From an uncultured Verrucomicrobiota bacterium (GTDB lineage: Bacteria; Verrucomicrobiota; Verrucomicrobiia; Limisphaerales; UBA9464), in the NCBI GenBank assembly GCA_903907995.1, contig CAIVQH010000031.1, forward strand, positions 186,001-250,000: a stretch of 64,000 nucleotides of DNA, in the 5' to 3' direction. Below the pieces are notes generated by a model. It ran no database searches. It was not told the origin of the DNA and was given only the letters and a program-made list of their open reading frames with translations. A program made the translations under genes and the position numbers. Shown here piece after piece: positions 36,860-46,413 of this stretch. Position 1 is the first letter of the stretch. Every line of letters starts with the position of its first letter.

Positions 36860-37184
36860 GTTGCCCCCTCCAAAGCCCGCCGAGAACCGTGGAAATCAGG
36901 GTCCATTGGGCGCGCTTTTTCTTCAGGGCCTGATGGCCGTCCTCCCTGATGGAATAGTATTTGCGCTTGCGGCCGTTCTCCATCTCCACCCAGCGCGCCG
37001 TGATCCAGCCGGATTCCTCCATCCGGTGGAGCACCGGATACAGCATTCCGTCCGTCCACCGGATTTCCTCTCCGGAGAGGCGTTTGATTTCTTGAATCAG
37101 TTCATAACCGTAGCTCTCGCCTTTCGCCAACAGCGACAAGATCAAAGGCTCGGTCGAAGCCGCCACCAATTCCTTTTCGAGCAT
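36852..37184 (-). CDS. PadR-family transcriptional regulator
   Basis: 110 residues: MLEKELVAASTEPLILSLLAKGESYGYELIQEIKRL and DGMLYPVLHRMEESGWI with the basic wing GRKRKYYSI are the PadR winged helix and start of the dimer helix. A start at 37199 (MYKARMLEKE) would overlap the -10 box, so the ATG at 37184 is preferred; the transcript would then be nearly leaderless. The gene overlaps the permease-prefix/CcsA-like gene by 8 nt and should regulate that pair through the operator in its own promoter. Confidence 0.9.
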   Translation of the reverse strand: MLEKELVAASTEPLILSLLAKGESYGYELIQEIKRLSGEEIRWTDGMLYPVLHRMEESGWITARWVEMENGRKRKYYSIREDGHQALKKKRAQWTLISTVLGGLWRGQHV

Positions 37185-37190
37185 GCGAGC

Positions 37191-37219
37191 TTTATACATT
37201 GCTGTGCTATGTATGTCAA
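37191..37219 (-). promoter_or_regulatory. padR promoter with PadR-type operator
   Basis: On the minus strand TTGACA (37219-37214) and TATAAA (37196-37191) are 17 nt apart, close to an ideal sigma-70 promoter. Between them, overlapping both, is the inverted repeat ATACAT-N9-ATGTAT (37194-37214), matching the ATGT/ACAT half-sites bound by PadR proteins. Repressor binding there would block polymerase. The expected transcription start coincides with the padR ATG at about 37184. Confidence 0.8.
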
Positions 37220-37391
37220 TTGGAAACATTGCGCGCCGACAGGGAGTCCCGTCGGCACGGTCCCTGGCGGCATGAAAGCGGCAGACGGATGTGCTGCCAC
37301 AAGGACGGTCGCCCGGAAACGGTCCGTCGGCCCGAACGGTTGGTGCGCACTGCCGCTTGCCCTTCGCCGGAGTTCCGCCAAGCTCTCCCCC

Positions 37392-39773
37392 ATGTTTCGC
37401 CGCCTGCTGACCGGTGTGTTCGCCTGTGCCGCGTGCGTTGTCGGTGCCCTCGGGGCTGACACCGCCACGACCAACCGCTTCGGCTTTTCCGGCCCCGAGG
37501 CCTTCCCGCTGGATTACTCGATCGGCTTCCTCCACATCGTGGACCTGGATGGCGACGGCCTGAACGACATCGTGGTCGTCAACAACGCCCGCTCGAAGAT
37601 CAACCTGCTCTACAACCGCACCGGCAAGACCAACGCCCCCATGACGGCGGCGAAGATCGGCCGCCGCGACGTCAACGAGCTGCCGGCCGACGCGCGGTTT
37701 CGCGTGGATTCCATCTCGTCGGAGAAGCGCATCACCTCGCTGGTGGTCGAGGACCTGAACGGCGACCATCGTCCCGACCTCGCGTACTACGGCGACCCGA
37801 AGGAGCTGGTTGTGCAGTTCAACCTCGGCACCAATGGCTGGGCGCCGCCCAAGCGCTGGTCAATTGACGACGGCCTGTATGATTACAACGCGCTGACCTC
37901 CGGCGACGTGAACCACGACGGCCACCCCGATCTGCTGCTGCTGGCGGAGAAGTACATCTACATCCTGCTCTCCAAACCCGACGGCACGCTCGGCGAGCCG
38001 GAGAAGCTGCCCTACGCCGGCAGCGTGAAGGCCCTCCAGGTGCTCGACCTCGACGGCGATTCCCGCGACGACCTGCTGCTCGTGAACTGGGACAACGCGA
38101 ACCCGTTCCGCTTCCGCCTGCAGGTTGCGCCCGGCCAGTTCGGTCCCGAGATCCAGCTGCCGCTCGCGCCGATCCGCAGCTACTGGGCCGACGACCTCGA
38201 CGGCGACCACAAGACGGAGATCATCACCATCGCGGCAAAATCCGGCCGCGCCGCGGTCGCCAATTTCACCCGCAAGCCGTCCGAGGAGTTCGCCGGCCCG
38301 CTGCGTGACGGTCAGTTCTCGATCCTGCCCCTCCAGCGCACCGACAAGGCGCGCCGCGGCGTCACCTGGGCAGATCTCAACGGCGACGGCCTGCCCGACC
38401 TAATCGTCGCCGATCCCGAGGGCGGCCAGCTGATGGTCCACTTCCAGCAGGCCGACGGCACCCTCGCCGCGCCCAAGACCTTCCCATCCTACACGGGCAT
38501 TACCGACATCGCGGTGGGCGACTGGGACGGTGACGGCAAGGCCGAGGTGTTCGTGCTCAGTGCCGACGAGAAGCAGCTCGGCACGGCGTCGCTCGACGCC
38601 AATGGGCGGCTGCCCTTCCCGCAGGCAGTCCCGCTGAATGGCCGCCCGCTCGCCTTCACCGTGGGTGTGGTGAAGCCCGGCGCGAAGCCTTCCCTCGCCG
38701 TGATTGTCGAGCGGGAGGACAAGCGCCCCGGCAAGGACAAGGACAGCAAGGAGGAGACCTTCAACGTCCGCGAGCTGGTGCTGCGCGCCGCCGACGGCAC
38801 GACGACCACGCAGAAGCTCGCCGAGTCCTTCAAGGGCAACCCGACCGCGCTCGCGATCCACGACGCCAACCAGGACGGCCTGCCTGACCTCGTGGTGCTT
38901 ACGCCCTATGAGAAGATCAAGGTGCTCGTGCAGCTCAAGGAGGCGACGAAGGACGGCGCGCTCTTCACCGAGGCCGACGTGAACCCGCCCGGCGGCAATT
39001 CCGACGCGCCCTGGCTCGCCACCGCCGACGTGGATGGCGACGGCAAGCCCGAGCTGCTCCTCGCCCAGAAGAATTTCCTCCGCGCCGTGGTGCTCGCCTC
39101 CGACGGCAAGGAGAGCAAGGACGGCAAGGACAAGCCGACGTGGAGCTTCACCGTGCGCGACCAGATCAACGGCGCGTCGAGCAGTTCCCGCATCGTCGGC
39201 GCGGCGGCGCTGCCATCGGGCGATGGCAAGAGCCCCGTGCTGTTCCTGCTGGATGCCGACCGCAAGGCGGTGACCGTCTGCACCCGCGACACGAACGGCG
39301 TGTGGAAGTCAGGCAAGAGCTCCGTGCTGCCCGTGAGCGACTTCAACGCGATCACGCCGATCGCGCTTGGCAGCAAGACGCCCAACGCCATCGGCTTTCT
39401 TGGGGCCAACATGGCCGCGTGGAAGCGGCTGGATGGCGACGTGTGGGAGTTCACCGAACTTGACGGCTACGAGACACCGATCAAGGACGGCTACCTGCAC
39501 GATGTCACCAGCGGCGACCTGAACGGCGACGGCCGCAAGGACCTCGTCTTCATCGAGACCGTGCGCGCCTACATCGACCTTGTGACCTTCGAGGCCCCGC
39601 ACCAGCTCGTGCCCGCCAGCCGCTGGCCGGTGTTCGAGGAGCGCACCTTCCGCAACCGCCGCAGCGAAACTGCCGAGCCGCGCGAAGCCGCCGTGGGCGA
39701 CGTGACCGGCGACGGCAAGAACGACCTCATCCTGATCGTCCACGACCGCGTGCTGGTGTACCCGCAGGAGTGA
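37392..39773 (+). CDS. Secreted FG-GAP/VCBS repeat beta-propeller protein
   Basis: 793 residues; signal peptide MFRRLLTGVFACAACVVGALG. About eleven calcium-binding-like motifs of the form D-x-D-G-D-x-x-D/E are visible, e.g. DLDGDGLNDI, DLNGDHRPDL, DVNHDGHPDL, DLDGDHKTEI, DWDGDGKAEV, DVDGDGKPEL and DVTGDGKNDL, as in integrin-type propellers. The spacing of about 50-80 residues suggests one or two propellers. A Lys/Asp-rich insert sits near residues 440-455. The long in-frame region upstream of 37392 is not homologous. The protein is expected at the cell surface; its ligand is unknown. Confidence 0.88.
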   Translation: MFRRLLTGVFACAACVVGALGADTATTNRFGFSGPEAFPLDYSIGFLHIVDLDGDGLNDIVVVNNARSKINLLYNRTGKTNAPMTAAKIGRRDVNELPADARFRVDSISSEKRITSLVVEDLNGDHRPDLAYYGDPKELVVQFNLGTNGWAPPKRWSIDDGLYDYNALTSGDVNHDGHPDLLLLAEKYIYILLSKPDGTLGEPEKLPYAGSVKALQVLDLDGDSRDDLLLVNWDNANPFRFRLQVAPGQFGPEIQLPLAPIRSYWADDLDGDHKTEIITIAAKSGRAAVANFTRKPSEEFAGPLRDGQFSILPLQRTDKARRGVTWADLNGDGLPDLIVADPEGGQLMVHFQQADGTLAAPKTFPSYTGITDIAVGDWDGDGKAEVFVLSADEKQLGTASLDANGRLPFPQAVPLNGRPLAFTVGVVKPGAKPSLAVIVEREDKRPGKDKDSKEETFNVRELVLRAADGTTTTQKLAESFKGNPTALAIHDANQDGLPDLVVLTPYEKIKVLVQLKEATKDGALFTEADVNPPGGNSDAPWLATADVDGDGKPELLLAQKNFLRAVVLASDGKESKDGKDKPTWSFTVRDQINGASSSSRIVGAAALPSGDGKSPVLFLLDADRKAVTVCTRDTNGVWKSGKSSVLPVSDFNAITPIALGSKTPNAIGFLGANMAAWKRLDGDVWEFTELDGYETPIKDGYLHDVTSGDLNGDGRKDLVFIETVRAYIDLVTFEAPHQLVPASRWPVFEERTFRNRRSETAEPREAAVGDVTGDGKNDLILIVHDRVLVYPQE

Positions 39774-39873
39774 GGGGGGAGAGAGGAAGTCCCAAAGGGC
39801 GATGGCCCTCCGAGAACTTCTACCCTGTACCCTTTTACGGCAAAGTCATGGCTGTAACAACGCACGCTGGCAG

Positions 39874-40791
39874 ATGACAAAAGACCAGCGGAACAACCTG
39901 TGCGTTGCTGTGCTCGGGGCCGTGGCGCTGCTGGTCCTAGGATTATCCCCTTTGTGTTCGGCTGTTGGCCACCTTTTCACGCTATCCGACGCCAACGACA
40001 TACCCATCACCTATTACGGCAAGTTGGAGGACCAGTTCACCAATGCCGTGGCGGGTGCCACCGTTCGGTTCAACGTCGAGTCGCCCGGATTCAACTTAAT
40101 GCATCCGGATCGTGAATATGGACAAGTCACCAGTGATAGCGACGGGCGCTTTACGATCACCGGCTATTGGGGTTCCCAGCTCAACATTATTCCCGAAAAG
40201 TCCGGCTACGTTCCCAGGAACCATACCAATTCCAGCGACTACCATTACGGGCAGTCGGTGCCTGGGGAAGCGCGGGCGCATCCCGATCCGCAGCACCCGG
40301 TCGTCAGCCGGATGTGGAAGCAACAAGGTGGGGAGCCGCTCGTGAAAATTGATTCTCAATTCAAGGTCGCGCTGACCAATGGTCCGATCCTGATTGATCT
40401 GGTGACAGGAAAGCCTGTTGCCGGAGGGGGCGACCTGAAAATGTGGTTTTGTCTTAAAGAACCTGCGGCAGGGGAAAAGCGTTCGGAAAAATGGGTCGTC
40501 CGGGCAGCTGCGGTGGATGGTGGCCTGAGGGACATACCGGGCTGGGAATGGCAGACAACCTATGCCGCCCCGGCTGACGGTTACGAACCAGATAAGCTTC
40601 TTGTGCCGGAACAGGAGCAACAAGCTTTTTGGTGGACCTTGTCTGTCAATAGCCGCGGCGGTCTGATCCACACCAAACTGGCCCTCAGCCTCCTGATTCC
40701 TTCTCCCACGCCAGAAGAGGTGGTCATAAGCCTCCATGGTTTCGCCAACACCAATCGCTCAGGCAACTGGGAGGAAAGCATCGGTCGTTAA
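39874..40791 (+). CDS. Secreted protein with carboxypeptidase-regulatory-like domain
   Basis: 305 residues from the ATG at 39874; N-terminal hydrophobic helix LCVAVLGAVALLVLGLSPLC. Residues about 45-115 (GKLEDQFTNAVAGATVRFNV..., SDSDGRFTITGYWGSQLNI) have the prealbumin-like strand pattern of carboxypeptidase-regulatory-like domains (V-x-GA-x-V...T-D-x-D-G-x-F). The remaining about 190 residues are beta-rich without a recognised family. It lies 100 nt after the FG-GAP gene. Confidence 0.65.
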   Translation: MTKDQRNNLCVAVLGAVALLVLGLSPLCSAVGHLFTLSDANDIPITYYGKLEDQFTNAVAGATVRFNVESPGFNLMHPDREYGQVTSDSDGRFTITGYWGSQLNIIPEKSGYVPRNHTNSSDYHYGQSVPGEARAHPDPQHPVVSRMWKQQGGEPLVKIDSQFKVALTNGPILIDLVTGKPVAGGGDLKMWFCLKEPAAGEKRSEKWVVRAAAVDGGLRDIPGWEWQTTYAAPADGYEPDKLLVPEQEQQAFWWTLSVNSRGGLIHTKLALSLLIPSPTPEEVVISLHGFANTNRSGNWEESIGR

Positions 40792-41143
40792 AGGGGCGCG
40801 GATAGACCATGGCGCCGGTGGGGTAACGCTGCCGCGTTACCCATAATTTCCGCCCCAACCAGCGTCAGCGCCGTCGGGGCGGCCCTTGACAAGGGCACAT
40901 CCGTCCCACGACAACATGCCCTTGGGGCGGAGCCGTAGGATGCTCATCGAATCCCGACGCTCCTTGGGGCTGACGCTACCTGCCGGCGGCTTCGCTTCGC
41001 TCGCGGGCGGCTGAATCGCGGGCAAAGCCGCAGCTTTGCCCCACCAGCACATCGGGCAATGCCTCACGTCACGAACGGCGATCGTACGCTCGGCAGCCGG
41101 GAATCACGTGGCACTGGTTCATTGGCCGACTCTCTCTGAAATA
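40792..41143. repeat. Intergenic region rich in hairpins
   Basis: Perfect hairpins: 40821-40842 (gggtaacgc-tgcc-gcgttaccc), 40882-40896 (gcccttgacaagggc) and 41020-41041 (gggcaaagc-cgca-gctttgccc). A longer inverted pair agcgtcagc/gctgacgct joins 40861-40869 with 40969-40977 and may delimit one repeat unit. No gene. Confidence 0.6.
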
Positions 41144-41776
41144 TCATTCAGCGAAGAGCCCGTCGGCCAGCGCGCGGACCCGCGAAAACCACTCGCGCAC
41201 CTCGGAACGCAGTGTCCAGCGATCGCTGGTCGTGGGCGGGGGGCTGAAAGCGACCGCATCCACCCCGGCCTTGCGGGCGAGATAGATGGCTCTCGGGGCA
41301 TGGAACTCGTCCGTGACAATCGTGCAGTTCGCGAGTTGCCAATAGGTTTGCACGCTGACGAAGGAATGCCAGGTCCGGTCGCCGTTCTCATCCAGGTCGA
41401 TGCGGCCCGGCGGCACGCCCAGCCGCACCAGTTCTGCCGCCATGCCCCGGGGTTCGTTGTAGCCCCGGTTGTCGGGATGGCCGGTGACCAGCAGCCGTTG
41501 CACCTTGCCCGCCTTGAACAGCGCCGCCGCATTGCGCGTGCGAGCCAGGAAACAAGTGTTGGTGGTGCCATCGGGCCGCCGAAGGTCAGCCGCGAGCACC
41601 ACAGCCACCTCGTTGCCGGGCACCGTCGCGATGTCCTGATAAAGGAGCGGCTGTGCGGTCCGCACCATCCAAAGATTGACCGACGTGAGGACGGCCATAG
41701 CCAGCAGGACGACCGCCCCCAGCATCCGCAGGTGACGCCGAAGGCGCGGTTGGGCCAAGGGTGGCGGTGGATTCAT
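41144..41776 (-). CDS. SanA/YdcF-like DUF218 envelope protein
   Basis: 210 residues from the ATG at 41776. A basic N-terminus and one helix (MLGAVVLLAMAVLTSVNLWM), then the DUF218 fold: VAVVLAADLRRPDG, RTRNAAALFKAGKVQRLLVTG, GMAAELVRLGVPPGRIDLDE and CTIVTDEFHAPRAIYLARKAG. The T-D-x-F-H-x-x-R motif is the family hallmark. SanA/YdcF proteins affect envelope permeability; the enzymatic activity is not established. Upstream in-frame codons up to 41911 could extend it but lack homology. Confidence 0.82.
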   Translation of the reverse strand: MNPPPPLAQPRLRRHLRMLGAVVLLAMAVLTSVNLWMVRTAQPLLYQDIATVPGNEVAVVLAADLRRPDGTTNTCFLARTRNAAALFKAGKVQRLLVTGHPDNRGYNEPRGMAAELVRLGVPPGRIDLDENGDRTWHSFVSVQTYWQLANCTIVTDEFHAPRAIYLARKAGVDAVAFSPPPTTSDRWTLRSEVREWFSRVRALADGLFAE

Positions 41777-42130
41777 GAGCGACTTCGGCAGGCAGCCAGT
41801 CAGGGTTCCCACGAAAAGTCCCCTTCCGCGAGCTGGAAAGCGGACTTGCCCGGGGTTAACCTCGGCCATGTCAGCTTCGTCGGAGCGGTCCTGTCCCGTT
41901 TGCGGCACCACCCACCTGCAAGAACGCCGTGGTTTGGCTCCGTTGCGCTGGCTCCACTCCCTCTCCGCGCAGGGCTCCGTTCCGTTCCTCTCGCCGATAG
42001 CGTGACCGGGCGGCCCGGGAAACTCCCAACTTCGCGCGGATTGGTCCGGACGAGGACCGCCGCCTCAGCTTGGTATTTGCTCTGTATTTTTCCAAGAAAT
42101 TGCTAAGATTTTACTTTGTTACCCATTGGT
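41777..42130. other. Divergent intergenic region, DUF218 / CotH gene
   Basis: 354 nt. The last about 60 nt before the CotH gene are AT-rich (42070-42130) and likely carry its promoter, although no clear -35/-10 pair stands out. The rest shows nothing; a short frame with a CPVCG motif here is not convincing. Confidence 0.4.
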
Positions 42131-45100
42131 ATGGCTTTTTTGCTTCGGCTGCGTCTCTCCCTTTTGCTGCTGCTGGCCTTTGCCCCCGGGTTGGTCCGGG
42201 CGGCCTACCCGCCCCTGCAGATCACCGAGTTCATGGCGGTGAACGCGTCTACGATCCAAGACCAGGATGGCGACTACTCCGGCTGGATCGAGATTTTCAA
42301 CCCCACGCAGACGGAGGTCAGCCTGACGGGCTGGCGGTTGGCCACAACGGGAGCCAATGCGAAGCAGTGGTCCTTTCCGGGCTATGTGATGATGCCAGGG
42401 GATTATCTGGTGGTGTTTGCCTCGGCGAAAAATCGGACGACGGTGACAGGGGAATTGCACACCAATTTCCAGATGCCCGGCACCGGCGGCGGGATCGGGC
42501 TGCTGGACCCCTCGGGGGCGACCGCCTCGACGTTTGCGGCCTATCCGGCCCAATCCGCCGACGTTTCCTACGGACGCGATCCGATCCAGCCCGAACTGAC
42601 GGGATTTTTTTCCAGCCCGACACCGGGTCAACCCAATGTGTCGGCCGGTGCGGGCGTTGCGCCCAAGGTCAAGTTTTCGGTGGCGGGCGGCGCCTTCAGC
42701 ACTGCCGGCTTCGGTCCGGGACAGCCGCTCGCGGTGGCCCTCACCTGCTCCGCTGCGGGGGCCGTCATTCATTATACCTTGGATGGCAGTCTCCCGCTGA
42801 GCACCTCACCGGTCTGCACCAACACCCTGGCGCTCACCGCGAGCACGCAGCTCGCGGCGCGGGCGTTCGTGCCCGGCGTCCTGCCGGGAGCGGTACGCAC
42901 GGAAACGTACCTCCAAATGACGCCGGCGCTGGCGGCCGTGACCTCCAGCCTGCCGGCAGTGGTGATTTACGACTTTGGGGCGGGCTCCATTCCGGACGCC
43001 GCGGGCAGTCCGCCGGTCTTCGCCAACCTCGCCGTTTATGAACCTGTCAACGGGGTGACCAGGCTGACCAACGCGCCCGGCTTCTCCACCGGCTCGGGTA
43101 TCAGCGTGCGCGGTTCGAGCACCCGGGGGCTGCCCAAGCAGTCCTGGGAAGTGCAGTTCTGGGATGCGCTGACGAATTCGGTGGATTTCTCGCCCGTCGG
43201 GCTGCCGGCCGATTCCGAATGGGTTTTTTACGCGCCGGATTATTTCGAGCCGGTCCTCATCCATAATCCGCTGATCTACCAGCTCAGCAACGAGGCCGGG
43301 CGCTATGCGCCGCGCACGCGGATGGTCGAGGTCTATCTCAATACCACCGGCACGCCCCTTTCGCCGAACGATTACTTCGGCATCTATGTCCTCGAGGAAA
43401 AGATCACGCGCGGGGCGGAGCGCATCCCCGTGGACCGGCTCCGGCCCACCGACAACACGACCCCCGCAGTCACCGGCGGCTACATGCTGAAGATCGACCG
43501 CACCGGGCCGGGCGAATCCGGCCTGAACGCAGCGGGGCAGACCATCGTTTACAACGGTCCCTCCGAGTCTTCGATCCTCACGCCCGAACGCGCGCCCCAG
43601 AAGACTTATATCCAGGGTTATATGAACCGTTTCGGCACCGCGCTGAACGGAGCGTCCTACCGGGATCCGACCAACGGCTACGCGGCGTTCATCGACGTCG
43701 GTTCGGCCATCGACCACCACATCCTCAACGTCGTGGCCTTCAATGTGGATGCGCTCCGGCTGTCCGCCTACTTCTACAAGCCGCGCAGCGGACCGGTTGT
43801 CTTCGGTCCGATTTGGGATTTCGACCGTTCGCAGGGCTCGACCGACAGCCGCGATTTCAACCCCCGGATCTGGCGCTCGACGGTGTCCGACTTGGGCACT
43901 GATTTTTTCAACTATTCCTGGTGGGGCCGGTTCTTCACGGACCCCGACTTCTGGCAGAAATGGGTGGACCGTTATCAGGATTTACGGACGGGCGTGCTCT
44001 CCACCAACCATATCTTCGCGGACATCGACGGGCTGGTGGCCCAGGTCCGCCCGATGCAGCCGCGCGAGGCCGCACGCTGGAACGGCTATACCACACCCCG
44101 CTCGGGCACCGTTTCGGGCTCCGGTTACAGCTACAACTTTCCCGGCACCTACCAGGGCGAGGTGAATTTCCTGAAGCATTGGTATGCCGACCGCCTGAAC
44201 TTCATCGACACGAACTTCCTCGCCCGGCCGGCGCTCAGCCTCCCCGGCGGGGACTTCGCCCCGGGCGCGACGCTCACGCTCTCGGGTCCGGCCGGGGCGA
44301 CGCTGTACTACACCCTCGACGGCTCGGATCCCCGGTTGTCTGGCGGTGCTGTCTCGCCCACGGCGCAGGCCTATTCCGCGCCGATTCCCTTGAGCGTCGG
44401 TCTGGTGGTCCGCACCCGCAGTTATTCCACAGCGCATCGCAACCTCACCGGGGCCAACAAACCCCCGATTTCCACCCCCTGGTCCGGAGCGGTCTCGGCC
44501 ACCTATGGGCTGGTCACCGGACCCAGCCAGGTGGCCTACGCGGCAGATGACTCAGTTTATCTCCAGAACTTCGACTCCCTGCCGGCGCCGGGTGCGGTTT
44601 CGGTAAACTCCGACAATCCGGTGACCCTGGGCGGCGTGACCTATGCCCTGGCCAATCCCTGCGGGTTCGCGCTGCCCGTCGCCCCGGTGGGTAATTTGGG
44701 CGGCCTGGGCCTTTCGAACAGCCTTTCGGGTTGGTATGGCGTCGGCGGGGCCGCCTTCAAATTCGGGGCCGGCGACGGCGACCAGACCGGCGGCGGTGTC
44801 GTCAGCTTTGGGCCGCTGCTCGCCGGTTCGACCAACCGCGCTCTCGGCATGATCGCCACGGGCGGGACGGGGCCGACCGCCGTCGGGGTCCGCCTGGTCA
44901 ACGCCACCGGCCATACGCTGGACCGCATCAGCCTGGAATTTACCGCCGAACTGTGGCGTCAGACTGCCGTGCCCAAGACGCTGACCTGCGGCTATTACAT
45001 CGAGGACTCGCGCACCAACGGTTTTCCCACCAATTTCACCACGCTCCCCAGTCTGGCTTTCCGTTTTCCGGCCGCCCCCGCCGGCACCAGCGACGGCCCG

Positions 45101-45481
45101 GTGGACGGCACCAATCCGGCAAACCAGCAGAGCCAGCAGGTCATCAACCAGCCGATCGCCGATTGGCCGGCCGGCTCCGCCCTGTGGCTGGTCTGGCAGC
45201 TCGCCGATCCGGCCAGCAAGGGTCAGGGACTGGCCTTGGATGATCTTGCCTTCTCGGCCAACGCCGCTCCGCCCCCCACGCTCCAGGCCCGGGTATCAGG
45301 CGGGGTGCTGGCCCTTTCGTGGCCGGTGTTTCCTGGCGGCTTCGGCCTGCAGGCCGGTTCCGGACTGCTCACCCCCAACAACTGGAGCGCCGCGACGGCC
45401 ACCGTCGTTTCCACCAATGGAACCAACACGGCGCTCCTGCCGGTGTCGGGTGCCGCCCAGTTTTTCCGCCTGAGCCGCTGA
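42131..45481 (+). CDS. Large secreted CotH-kinase-type protein with lamin-tail and chitobiase-like domains
   Basis: 1116 residues; signal peptide MAFLLRLRLSLLLLLAFAPGLVRAA. Lamin-tail domain (about 28-150: ITEFMAVN, DYSGWIEIFNP, LTGWRLA), a chitobiase C-terminal-type domain (about 180-255: HYTLDGSLPLSTSP), a CotH domain (about 290-650: SGISVRGSSTRGLPKQSW, FGIYVLEEKI, active-site-like GPIWDFDRSQGS), a second chitobiase-type domain (about 695-770: YYTLDGSDPRLSG), and a C-terminal beta domain. CotH proteins are protein kinases of spore coats in Bacillus; in this phylum they are secreted, with unknown substrates. ATG at 42131 gives the best signal peptide. Confidence 0.87.
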   Translation: MAFLLRLRLSLLLLLAFAPGLVRAAYPPLQITEFMAVNASTIQDQDGDYSGWIEIFNPTQTEVSLTGWRLATTGANAKQWSFPGYVMMPGDYLVVFASAKNRTTVTGELHTNFQMPGTGGGIGLLDPSGATASTFAAYPAQSADVSYGRDPIQPELTGFFSSPTPGQPNVSAGAGVAPKVKFSVAGGAFSTAGFGPGQPLAVALTCSAAGAVIHYTLDGSLPLSTSPVCTNTLALTASTQLAARAFVPGVLPGAVRTETYLQMTPALAAVTSSLPAVVIYDFGAGSIPDAAGSPPVFANLAVYEPVNGVTRLTNAPGFSTGSGISVRGSSTRGLPKQSWEVQFWDALTNSVDFSPVGLPADSEWVFYAPDYFEPVLIHNPLIYQLSNEAGRYAPRTRMVEVYLNTTGTPLSPNDYFGIYVLEEKITRGAERIPVDRLRPTDNTTPAVTGGYMLKIDRTGPGESGLNAAGQTIVYNGPSESSILTPERAPQKTYIQGYMNRFGTALNGASYRDPTNGYAAFIDVGSAIDHHILNVVAFNVDALRLSAYFYKPRSGPVVFGPIWDFDRSQGSTDSRDFNPRIWRSTVSDLGTDFFNYSWWGRFFTDPDFWQKWVDRYQDLRTGVLSTNHIFADIDGLVAQVRPMQPREAARWNGYTTPRSGTVSGSGYSYNFPGTYQGEVNFLKHWYADRLNFIDTNFLARPALSLPGGDFAPGATLTLSGPAGATLYYTLDGSDPRLSGGAVSPTAQAYSAPIPLSVGLVVRTRSYSTAHRNLTGANKPPISTPWSGAVSATYGLVTGPSQVAYAADDSVYLQNFDSLPAPGAVSVNSDNPVTLGGVTYALANPCGFALPVAPVGNLGGLGLSNSLSGWYGVGGAAFKFGAGDGDQTGGGVVSFGPLLAGSTNRALGMIATGGTGPTAVGVRLVNATGHTLDRISLEFTAELWRQTAVPKTLTCGYYIEDSRTNGFPTNFTTLPSLAFRFPAAPAGTSDGPVDGTNPANQQSQQVINQPIADWPAGSALWLVWQLADPASKGQGLALDDLAFSANAAPPPTLQARVSGGVLALSWPVFPGGFGLQAGSGLLTPNNWSAATATVVSTNGTNTALLPVSGAAQFFRLSR

Positions 45482-45495
45482 TCAGTTGGCGCAAC

Positions 45496-46413
45496 TTACG
45501 GCGCAGGCACCAGCCGGAAGAATCCCGCCTCACCATCAAACGACACATCCACGGGCGCCCTGGCAGGATAGTCCGTCCAGTTTGGCGTGCCCAGATCCGC
45601 GGTGGACTGCAGCTTGAACCGCGCATCCCAGACCAGCGTGAACTGTCCCGGAACGGTGGCCGAAGGAACCCAGAGCAGAACCGGCTGCAGGATGAACCCG
45701 CCGCGCGTGGCGACGGCCTGCCCGGTAAACCGCAGGATCGTTTCACCCGCCGGAGTGGCTTGCGGAGGCAGGCTGACGTCGATCGGAATCGTCAGCACCG
45801 GGCCGGAGTCCGGGTTGATGGGTTTCACGAACGTGCCCGGGCCTGGCACGTTCGTATTGCTCAGGCCCGCCAGCGACCGCCGGCCGCCCTGGACGAGCAA
45901 GCTGCTCGCGCGATAGTCCAGAGCCGGCGGCCCTCCTGTCGGAGTGGTCAGCTGAAGCGCGTCCCCGAACTGACCGTCCATGAGCGGAAGCGGATCGCTG
46001 GAAACCGAAAAGGCCAGATCGCGGATCGCCGAAACCATATGGACCGTGCTGAAGCCGGTGCCCACAGTCACATTGCCGCCAAAGTCGGCGGGTTCGGTCG
46101 CACCCGAACCACGCGGCCCCGGCGACCAGATGCTGGTTTGAACCCCGACCAGACTGCTGCCCGCGATGAACTGGATGGAGTCAGTGTTGAGGTCCACCGC
46201 CAGCCAGCCTTGAAATTGCGCCACCAGGCTCCCGGCCGCCTGCTCCTGCCAGGCAACCCCCGCCGTCTGGCCCTGGAGCGTAAGGGACGACCGAACCGGA
46301 TCGACCTGGAACAGCTGCACCTCCGCAGTTGCCGACACCGGCCCCAGCAGGGGCAGGCAAACGAGGCCCAATAATGGCGCCAGCTTGCCGATAGCTCGTG
46401 GAATCAGATTCAT
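45496..46413 (-). CDS. Secreted protein of unknown function
   Basis: 305 residues; signal peptide (KLAPLLGLVCLPLLGPVSATA). The body is beta-rich and contains two similar strands-and-loops halves (VQLFQVDPVRSSLTLQGQ; LTIPIDVSLPPQATPAGETI). It ends with an ARFKLQSTADLGTPNWTDY tail, like the SCARF-type tails of the propeller array and the CotH protein. It converges with the CotH gene, 14 nt apart. No family recognised. Confidence 0.65.
   Translation of the reverse strand: MNLIPRAIGKLAPLLGLVCLPLLGPVSATAEVQLFQVDPVRSSLTLQGQTAGVAWQEQAAGSLVAQFQGWLAVDLNTDSIQFIAGSSLVGVQTSIWSPGPRGSGATEPADFGGNVTVGTGFSTVHMVSAIRDLAFSVSSDPLPLMDGQFGDALQLTTPTGGPPALDYRASSLLVQGGRRSLAGLSNTNVPGPGTFVKPINPDSGPVLTIPIDVSLPPQATPAGETILRFTGQAVATRGGFILQPVLLWVPSATVPGQFTLVWDARFKLQSTADLGTPNWTDYPARAPVDVSFDGEAGFFRLVPAP

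Noticed and set aside
41775..42005. A 76-codon frame with a CPVCG motif between the DUF218 and CotH genes
   Set aside because: Only one Cys pair, no homologous context and a composition like the surrounding non-coding DNA.
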